A stretch of DNA of 64,000 nucleotides. It comes from Rhodocyclales bacterium (GTDB lineage: Bacteria > Pseudomonadota > Gammaproteobacteria > Burkholderiales > Rhodocyclaceae). The notes under the pieces were generated by a model. That model ran no database searches. It was not told the origin of the DNA and saw nothing but the letters and a program-made list of their open reading frames with translations. Of this stretch, positions 57,895 to 64,000 are shown piece by piece (the stretch's first letter is position 1; every line of letters starts with the position of its first letter). The position numbers and the translations under genes are program-made. Location of the stretch: positions 1 to 64,000 of the forward strand of contig JACRMV010000001.1 in assembly GCA_016235025.1 (NCBI GenBank), in the 5' to 3' direction.

Positions 57895-59169
57895 ATGGCT
57901 CACATCGTAATTCTCGGCGCCGGTATCGGCGGCATGCCGATGGCGTATGAAATGCGTGAATTGGCGCGCAAGGAAGACAAGATCACTGTCATTTCAAACA
58001 ATCCGAAATTTCATTTCGTACCGTCCAATCCCTGGGTGGCGGTCGATTGGCGCACACGCGACGATATCGAGATGGAGGCGGGCCCGCCGCTGGCGAAAAA
58101 GGGCATCGACTTCATTCCGGTCGGCGCCAAACGGGTGCATCCGGATAAAAATCAGATCGAGCTCGATGATGGCCGCACCATTGATTATGACTTTCTCGTC
58201 ATCGCTACCGGGCCAAGGCTGGCATTCGAGGAAGTCGAAGGCCTGGGGCCGGAGGGACATACCCAGTCGATCTGTCATGTTGATCATGCGGTGAATGCAG
58301 AAAAAGGCTGGCAGGAATTCGTCAAGGCGCCGGGGCCGGTAGTGGTCGGCGCTGTGCAACTGGCCTCCTGCTATGGCCCTGCCTACGAGTTTGCCTTCAT
58401 CATGGATACCGACCTGCGCAAGCGCAAGATTCGCGACAAGGTACCGATGACTTTCGTCACCGCCGAACCCTACGTCGGGCATCTCGGGCTGGGCGGTGTG
58501 GGGGATTCCAAAGGCTTGATCGAGTCGGCGCTGCGCGAGCGTCACATCAAATGGATTTGCAATGCCAAGGTGATGAAGGTCGAAGCCGGCAAGATGTACG
58601 TCACCGAGCATAACGAGGACGGCTCGGTGAAGAAGGAGCACACGCTCGATTTCAAATACTCGATGATGCTGCCGGCATTCAAGGGCGTCGATGCGGTTTT
58701 CGGCATTGAAGGCTTGACCAATCCGCGCGGCTTCATCCTGGTCGACGAGCATCAGCGCAACCCGAAGTTCAAGAATGTCTATTCGGTTGGCGTCTGCGTC
58801 GCCATTCCGCCGGTGGAGGCCACGCCGGTGCCGACCGGCGCACCGAAGACCGGCTACATGATCGAATCGATGGTGACTGCCACGGCACACAACATCCGGG
58901 AAGAACTGGATGGCGGGCAGCCGTCGCACAAGGCCACCTGGAATGCCGTCTGCCTTGCCGACTTCGGCGATACCGGCGTTGCCTTCGTTGCCCTGCCGCA
59001 GATTCCGCCACGCAATGTGAACTGGTTTTCGGAAGGCAAATGGGTGCATCTGGCCAAGATCGCCTTTGAGAAATATTTCATGCGCAAGATGAAAAAAGGC
59101 ACCACGGAGCCGGCGTTCGAGAAGATGGTGATGAATGCGCTCGGCATCATGAAGCTGAAGGACAAATAG
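57895..59169 (+). CDS. Sulfide:quinone oxidoreductase (SQR) family flavoprotein
   Basis: 424 residues of the two-dinucleotide-binding-domain flavoprotein family. The FAD-binding GAGIGGMPMAYEM is at the N-terminus, with an ATGPRLAFEEVEG motif and GFILVDEHQRNP / VYSVGVCVAIPP near the C-terminal FAD contact. Cysteines at 127, 159 and 353 fall at the places of the catalytic cysteines of known SQRs (about 128, 160 and 356 in Acidithiobacillus). It should oxidise sulfide to polysulfide and reduce quinone at the membrane. GGAGG precedes the ATG. It lies between the adaptor and the pump of an RND system, which is unusual. Confidence 0.85.
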   Translation: MAHIVILGAGIGGMPMAYEMRELARKEDKITVISNNPKFHFVPSNPWVAVDWRTRDDIEMEAGPPLAKKGIDFIPVGAKRVHPDKNQIELDDGRTIDYDFLVIATGPRLAFEEVEGLGPEGHTQSICHVDHAVNAEKGWQEFVKAPGPVVVGAVQLASCYGPAYEFAFIMDTDLRKRKIRDKVPMTFVTAEPYVGHLGLGGVGDSKGLIESALRERHIKWICNAKVMKVEAGKMYVTEHNEDGSVKKEHTLDFKYSMMLPAFKGVDAVFGIEGLTNPRGFILVDEHQRNPKFKNVYSVGVCVAIPPVEATPVPTGAPKTGYMIESMVTATAHNIREELDGGQPSHKATWNAVCLADFGDTGVAFVALPQIPPRNVNWFSEGKWVHLAKIAFEKYFMRKMKKGTTEPAFEKMVMNALGIMKLKDK

Positions 59170-59252
59170 TCGGCATCTGTTGCTTCGGCTATGCCCCGGC
59201 AGCAAAGCCGGCCGGGGCATGGTTTTTCAAAACGGGTCTGTATGAGGTATAT

Positions 59253-62200
59253 GTGGGTATTTCTGGCCGTATAGCCGGTTTTTTTCTGAAGAATTCGCTG
59301 ACGCCACTGATTTCCCTGGTAGCGCTGCTGCTCGGCATCACGGCGACCCTGATTACGCCGCGTGAAGAAGAGCCGCAGATCAATGTGACCATGGCCAATG
59401 TCTTCATCCCCTTTCCGGGAGCCTCGGCAAAGGATGTGGAGGCGCTGGTGGCGCGACCGGCGGAGCAGGTGCTGTCGCGCATCGCCGGCATCGAACATGT
59501 GTATTCGGTTTCCCGTCCCGGCATGGCGGTGATTACCGTGCAATATCTCGTCGGCGAGGACCCGGTCAAGGCGCTGGTGCTGCTTTACGACACGATTCAT
59601 TCGCATCGCGACTGGTTTTCACCGCAACTGGGCGTGCTTGAGCCGATCATCAAGCCCAAGGGCATAGACGATGTGCCGATCGTCACCTTGTCGTTCCATT
59701 CCGCGAATCCTTCGCAGTCGGCATTTGACATGCAGCAAGTGGCGCGGACGGTGGAAATCGAGCTGAAGCGCATTTCCGGCACGCGTGACGTGGCAACCAT
59801 CGGTGGCCCCGGCCATGTGCTGCGTGTGATCATGAACACCGAGCGCATGAATGCATATGGCATTTCTGCGCAGGATATCAAGATGGCCTTGCAGGTCTCG
59901 AATGCGTCACAGCAGACCGGTAATCTGGTCAGTAACAACCGCGATATCCTGGTGCAGACCGGTACCTATATCGAGTCGGCGGCTGATGTCAGACGGCTGG
60001 TGGTCGGCGTCCATGAACGCAAGCCGATTTACCTGGCCGATGTGGCGCAAATTCTCGATGGCCCCGATCAACCCTCGCGCTATGTCTGGTACGGCGACAA
60101 GCAGGGCGAGTCGCCTGCCGTTACCCTCGCTATTTCCAAGAAGCCAGGCGTGAATGCCGCCGATGTCGCCGATGCCGTCATCACACGCGCTGAAAACCTG
60201 AAGGGGACAGTGATTCCGGAGGGCATCGAATTCACCGTGACGCGCAACTATGGTGCGACAGCGACCGACAAGGCGCAGAAACTGATCGGCAAACTGGTGT
60301 TCGCCACGGCCTTCGTCGTGTTGCTGGTATTTTTTGCACTGGGCCGGCGCGAGGCGGTGATCGTCGGCACGGCGGTAACGTTGACCCTGGCAGCCACCTT
60401 GTTTGCCTCCTGGGCCTGGGGATTCACGCTAAACCGGGTTTCGCTGTTTGCCCTGATATTTTCTATCGGCATTCTGGTCGATGACGCCATCGTGGTGGTT
60501 GAGAATATTCACCGCTGGCATCTGCTGCATCCCTCGAAACCCCTGTTGCAGATCATTCCTGCGGCCGTTGATGAAGTTGGCGGCCCGACCATTCTCGCTA
60601 CCCTGACGGTGATCGCCGCTCTGCTGCCAATGGCATTCGTCAGCGGCTTGATGGGGCCGTACATGAGCCCGATTCCGATCAATGCCTCGATGGGCATGGC
60701 GATTTCGCTAGCCATCGCCTTTGTTGTCACTCCTTGGTTGGCGCTCAAGCTGATGAAGCCTGCCGCGCACGGAGCAGCGCCGGGTGGCGACAAAATGGTC
60801 ACCCGGCTCGACCGCTTTTTCCGCCGCATCATGATGCCTTTCCTGGATCAGCGCACGGGGCAGGCGGCACGGCGCAAGCTGTGGCTTGGCGTGCTGGTGG
60901 CCATCATTGTTTCGGTTTCGCTCGGCGTGGTGAAACTGGTGGTGTTGAAAATGCTGCCGTTCGACAACAAGAGCGAGTTCCAGATCGTGCTCGACATGCC
61001 GGTGGGCACGCCACTGGAAGAAACCGAACGTGTTCTGCGCGAAATTTCGGCCGAAGTTGCGCAGGTTGAGGAAGTCAGCAACTACCAGACCTATGCGGGT
61101 ACGGCGAGCCCGATCAACTTCAATGGCCTGGTGCGGCAGTATTACCTGCGCAGCAATCCAGAGATGGGTGATATCCAGGTCAATCTGGTGGATAAGCACC
61201 AACGCAAGCGGCAAAGTCATGCTGTGGCGGTTGCTATCCGCGACAAGGTGGCGGCCGTGGCACGCAAGTACGGCGGCAATGCCAAGGTGGTGGAAGTGCC
61301 GCCGGGGCCGCCCGTGTTGTCACCCATCGTGGCCGAGGTCTATGGCCCGGATTACGTCGGCCAGATGGCCGTGGCGAAACGCGTGCGCGCGGCCTTCGAA
61401 GGAACGGCCGATATTGTCGGTGTTGATGACACGGTGGATGCGGATGCGGAAAAAATTGTCCTCCATGTCAATCAGGCCAAGGCGGCACAGCTCGGGGTGG
61501 CGCAGAAGGACATCGTTGAAACCGTGAACATGGGGCTTTCCGGAGAGAATGTGGTGTCGCTGCACGGCGGCGACGCGAAATACGAAATTCCGGTGCGCAT
61601 CGTATTGCCGGCCGAGCGGCAGAACAGCATCGACCAGCTGCTCCGGCTCAAGGTGCGCGCCATGCCGGATCATGGCGGACAACTGGTGTCGATTTCCGAA
61701 CTGGTTGAACAGCAGTCGACGCTGCGCGACAGGACGATCTATCACAAGGACTTGCTGCCGGTGGTTTATGTTGTCGGCGACATGGGCGGCAAGCTGGATT
61801 CGCCGCTCTATGGCATGTTCGACATTAATGCCAAACTCAAAAATATCAGGCTGGCGCAAGGCGGCACACTGGCTGAATATTTCATTCGCCAGCCGGATGA
61901 TCCCTATGCGCAGTATGCGGTGAAATGGGACGGCGAATGGCAGGTGACCTATGAAACCTTCCGCGACATGGGCGCAGCCTATGCCGTTGGCCTGGTGTTG
62001 ATTTACCTGCTGCTGGTGGCGCAGTTCAAGAGTTACCTGGTGCCGTTGATCATCATGGCGCCGATTCCGCTCACCATCATCGGTGTGATGCCCGGCCATG
62101 CGCTGGCCGGTAGCCAGTTCACGGCGACTTCGATGATCGGCATGATCGCGCTGGCCGGCATCATTGTGCGCAACTCGATCCTGCTGGTGGATTTCATCGA

Positions 62201-62465
62201 CCTGCAACTGGCGCAGGGCGTCGATTTTGCCGAGGCAGTGATCCAGGCTGCGGCCGTCCGCGCCAAGCCGATTGCGTTGACCGGGCTGGCCGCCATGCTG
62301 GGGGCGCTGTTCATTCTCGACGATCCGATTTTCAACGGACTGGCACTGTCCCTGATTTTTGGCATCCTGGTCTCCACCGTGCTGACGCTGGTGGTGATTC
62401 CGGTGCTGTATTTTTCTGCCATGAAAAACCGTAAGCCGCAACATTCGTTTGAGCAAGGAGAGTGA
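59253..62465 (+). CDS. RND efflux transporter permease (AcrB/MMPL superfamily)
   Basis: 1070 residues with the RND layout: a first helix, porter loop (DVEALVARPAEQVLSRIAGIEH, WFSPQLGVLEPIIKPKG), helix bundle around 340-510 with the proton-relay motif GILVDDAIVVVEN, second loop and final bundle (ALAGIIVRNSILLVDFIDLQ). The double Asp identifies it as a proton-driven RND of the hydrophobe/amphiphile-like type. The cargo is unknown. The start is GTG 59253 with GAGG upstream. A DUF2892 gene starts two bases after its stop. Confidence 0.92.
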   Translation: MGISGRIAGFFLKNSLTPLISLVALLLGITATLITPREEEPQINVTMANVFIPFPGASAKDVEALVARPAEQVLSRIAGIEHVYSVSRPGMAVITVQYLVGEDPVKALVLLYDTIHSHRDWFSPQLGVLEPIIKPKGIDDVPIVTLSFHSANPSQSAFDMQQVARTVEIELKRISGTRDVATIGGPGHVLRVIMNTERMNAYGISAQDIKMALQVSNASQQTGNLVSNNRDILVQTGTYIESAADVRRLVVGVHERKPIYLADVAQILDGPDQPSRYVWYGDKQGESPAVTLAISKKPGVNAADVADAVITRAENLKGTVIPEGIEFTVTRNYGATATDKAQKLIGKLVFATAFVVLLVFFALGRREAVIVGTAVTLTLAATLFASWAWGFTLNRVSLFALIFSIGILVDDAIVVVENIHRWHLLHPSKPLLQIIPAAVDEVGGPTILATLTVIAALLPMAFVSGLMGPYMSPIPINASMGMAISLAIAFVVTPWLALKLMKPAAHGAAPGGDKMVTRLDRFFRRIMMPFLDQRTGQAARRKLWLGVLVAIIVSVSLGVVKLVVLKMLPFDNKSEFQIVLDMPVGTPLEETERVLREISAEVAQVEEVSNYQTYAGTASPINFNGLVRQYYLRSNPEMGDIQVNLVDKHQRKRQSHAVAVAIRDKVAAVARKYGGNAKVVEVPPGPPVLSPIVAEVYGPDYVGQMAVAKRVRAAFEGTADIVGVDDTVDADAEKIVLHVNQAKAAQLGVAQKDIVETVNMGLSGENVVSLHGGDAKYEIPVRIVLPAERQNSIDQLLRLKVRAMPDHGGQLVSISELVEQQSTLRDRTIYHKDLLPVVYVVGDMGGKLDSPLYGMFDINAKLKNIRLAQGGTLAEYFIRQPDDPYAQYAVKWDGEWQVTYETFRDMGAAYAVGLVLIYLLLVAQFKSYLVPLIIMAPIPLTIIGVMPGHALAGSQFTATSMIGMIALAGIIVRNSILLVDFIDLQLAQGVDFAEAVIQAAAVRAKPIALTGLAAMLGALFILDDPIFNGLALSLIFGILVSTVLTLVVIPVLYFSAMKNRKPQHSFEQGE

Positions 62466-62466
62466 C

Positions 62467-62694
62467 ATGAACGTCAATCGCATCGTCCGCATCATCGCCG
62501 GGTTTTTCATCCTGCTGTCGTTGACGCTGGCGCATTTCAGCGGCCAGGTCGACCTGAGCCATGTTTCGTGGCTGTGGTTCACCGCCTTTGTCGGCGCCAA
62601 CCTGTTTCAGAGCGGCTTTACCACCTTCTGCCCGATGGATATTTTCCTGAGGAAGCTGGGCGTGCCGGATTCAAGCGGCACCTGCAAACTCTGA
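62467..62694 (+). CDS. DUF2892 (YgaP-like) small membrane protein
   Basis: 75 residues. It begins with MNVNRIVRIIAGFFILLSL and has two hydrophobic helices, then LFQSGFTTFCPMDIFLRKLGV, the typical DUF2892 signature with a Cys-Pro-Met. In YgaP this domain anchors a rhodanese. The gene starts two bases after the RND stop and closes the SQR cluster, which fits a sulfur-related role. Confidence 0.88.
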   Translation: MNVNRIVRIIAGFFILLSLTLAHFSGQVDLSHVSWLWFTAFVGANLFQSGFTTFCPMDIFLRKLGVPDSSGTCKL

Positions 62695-62709
62695 ACTGGC
62701 GGCGTTGCT

Positions 62710-63558
62710 TCAGGCAAACAGCCGCGCCAGTTCCGTACCGGGCGACGGCGCGCGCATGAAGGCCTCGCCAACCAGAAAGGCGCGCACCCCGGCGTCATGC
62801 AGCGTGGCCACTGCTGCCGGGGTCGAGATGCCGGATTCGGCGACCACGATGCGCCCCGGCGGAATTCGGTGCAACTGCGACAGCGTGGTATCGAGGCTGA
62901 CTTCGAAGCTGCGCAGGTTGCGGTTGTTGATGCCGATCAGCGGCGTTTGCAGTTGCAGGGCAAGATCGAGTTCGGCGGCATCGTGCGATTCCACCAGCAC
63001 CGCCATGCCCAGTTCCTGCGCAATGCCTTCCATCTCCTGCATCTGCCCGAGCGAGAGGGCGGCAACGATGAGCAGGATGGCATCGGCGCCCATCGCCCGC
63101 GCTTCATAAACCTGATACGGATCAACCAGGAAATCCTTGCGCAAGACCGGCAGGGCGCAGGCGGCGCGGGCCTCCTGCAGGTACTCGGGCGCGCCCTGGA
63201 AGAATTGCCGGTCGGTCAGCACCGAGAGGCAGGCGGCGCCATGTTGCGCGTAATCGGCGGCAATTTCGGCCGGGCGAAAGTCGGCGCGGATCACGCCTTG
63301 CGACGGGCTGGCTTTCTTGATTTCGGCGATGACCGCGACGGTCTTTCCCGTGTGGCTCGCCGTGTCACCAGCGCCAGCGCGTTGCGTCCCTTCGGGAACT
63401 TTCCGGGTTTCCATCATGTGGCGGATGGCGTCGACGAAATCGCGCGGCGCCGGTTGCGCCAAGGCTTCGGCACGCAATGCGGACAGCGGTTTCTGTGCCC
63501 GTGCGGCGGTGACTTCCTCCTGTTTGACAGCGAGGATTTTTTTCAGGATGTCGGACAT
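62710..63558 (-). CDS. trpC: Indole-3-glycerol phosphate synthase
   Basis: 282 residues; the stand-alone enzyme is usually 260-280. It closes the indole ring in tryptophan synthesis. Motifs: [19 protein letters not shown] with catalytic Lys, [42 protein letters not shown] and [10 protein letters not shown]. About 20 residues ([17 protein letters not shown]) form an insertion before the AEIKK motif, which is not common. Its ATG overlaps the trpD stop (ATGA). Confidence 0.96.
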   Translation of the reverse strand: MSDILKKILAVKQEEVTAARAQKPLSALRAEALAQPAPRDFVDAIRHMMETRKVPEGTQRAGAGDTASHTGKTVAVIAEIKKASPSQGVIRADFRPAEIAADYAQHGAACLSVLTDRQFFQGAPEYLQEARAACALPVLRKDFLVDPYQVYEARAMGADAILLIVAALSLGQMQEMEGIAQELGMAVLVESHDAAELDLALQLQTPLIGINNRNLRSFEVSLDTTLSQLHRIPPGRIVVAESGISTPAAVATLHDAGVRAFLVGEAFMRAPSPGTELARLFA

Positions 63559-64000
63559 CAGGCAACCTTCCGGGTGAAGGCGACGAAGGCGTCGAGCTTC
63601 TGCCGTGCCGCGCCGGAGGCGAGCGCTTCGCGGGCGCGCAGGATGCCGGCGCCGATCGAATCGACGACATTGGCGGTGTAGAGCGCCGCTCCGGCGTTGA
63701 GGGCGACGATGTCGCGCGCCGTGCCGGGCTTGTTTTCCAGCGCATCGATCAGCATGGCTTTCGATTCCACCGCATCGGCGACGCGCAGGCTGCGGTTCGA
63801 GGCCATGGAGAGGCCGTAGTCTTCGGGATGAACCTCATATTCGGTGATCTGGCCATTCTTCAGCTCGCCGACCTGCGTCGCCGCGCCGAGCGAAATCTCG
63901 TCCATACCATCCTTGCCCCAGACCACCAGCACATGGTCGGCGCCGAGCTGCTGCATCACGCGCACCTGGATGCCGACCAGGTCGGGGTGGAACACGCCCA
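63558..64000 (-). CDS. trpD: Anthranilate phosphoribosyltransferase, C-terminal part (cut by window end)
   Basis: The last ~147 codons; the start is outside the window. Family phrases are [33 protein letters not shown] (partial), [10 protein letters not shown], and the C-terminal [20 protein letters not shown] with the R-D-IVxLNAGAAL motif. It transfers the phosphoribosyl group to anthranilate. It is coupled to trpC by a four-base overlap, as in trp operons of this class. Confidence 0.95.
   Translation of the reverse strand, partial: GVFHPDLVGIQVRVMQQLGADHVLVVWGKDGMDEISLGAATQVGELKNGQITEYEVHPEDYGLSMASNRSLRVADAVESKAMLIDALENKPGTARDIVALNAGAALYTANVVDSIGAGILRAREALASGAARQKLDAFVAFTRKVA

Noticed and set aside
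63271-63297. Match to the dispersed repeat inside trpC
   Set aside because: The GAAAGTCGGCGCGG stretch encodes the conserved IRADFRP motif of TrpC, so protein conservation explains it, and the second half of the repeat does not match.

Overview
The window is one contig section of a GC-rich Gram-negative chromosome. The organism is most likely a betaproteobacterium of the Rhodocyclales/Sterolibacteriaceae type. The evidence for this is the rRNA end and 5S sequence, the argH / algZ-algR arrangement, ispB next to tRNA-Pro and pilSR, the uvrA / MFS / ssb arrangement, and the gmhA-yraN-rsmI neighbourhood. I cannot name the genus from the sequence alone. Most genes are housekeeping, with several accessory islands between them.

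Layout. 1-840: 3' end of a 23S rRNA gene, a 5S rRNA and a terminator. 850-7408: orphan membrane histidine kinase, class III nucleotide cyclase, apaG, a methyltransferase, msrPQ (periplasmic methionine sulfoxide repair) and grxD. 7433-13148: a Ser/Thr kinase fused to a cyclic-nucleotide-binding domain, argH, algZ-algR and ispB. 13234-17044: tRNA-Pro(CGG), a PP0621-type small protein, pilS-pilR and ampD. 17302-18553: a lysine/alanine-rich H1-like protein built on a 42-bp tandem repeat, then a decayed IS630-type transposase. 18554-24282: a four-gene heavy-metal RND efflux operon (adaptor, pump, DUF3240, outer-membrane factor), divergent from ovoA (24428-26845).

26892-33200: a run of minus-strand genes: a His-rich membrane-anchored protein, an ADP-ribosylglycohydrolase-family protein, ubiC, a cobalamin adenosyltransferase, an actinobacterial-looking alpha/beta hydrolase and an orphan molybdopterin oxidoreductase. 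33281-40755: hyi-like isomerase, an NtrC-type regulator remnant, pntAA-pntAB-pntB, a small unknown protein coupled to a CBS-GAF-GGDEF-EAL protein, and an RHH/ParE toxin-antitoxin pair with a clear promoter/operator. 40801-47400: MASE1 diguanylate cyclase, TerC, a small conserved protein and uvrA (minus strand). 47486-50573: MFS transporter, ssb and a TAXI-type binding protein. 50819-53316: rfaE2, BON lipoprotein, gmhA, secreted HIRAN protein and yraN (minus strand). 53329-56206: rsmI, pyrC, a lipoprotein and an unusually long RNase P RNA. 56315-62694: sirohydrochlorin chelatase-like gene, RND adaptor, sulfide:quinone oxidoreductase, RND pump and a DUF2892 protein. 62710-64000: trpC and the 3' part of trpD.

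Themes. Signalling is dense: three sensor kinases, two response regulators, a cyclase, a cyclic-nucleotide-binding kinase and two c-di-GMP enzymes. Redox and thiol chemistry recurs (msrPQ, grxD, ovoA, pnt, SQR). The most unusual items are the SQR gene placed between an RND adaptor and its pump, the PKG-like kinase, a dispersed ~27-bp repeat found both between and inside genes, and the toxin-antitoxin operator with three repeats spaced 10 bp apart. No CRISPR array, prophage or intact insertion sequence was seen.
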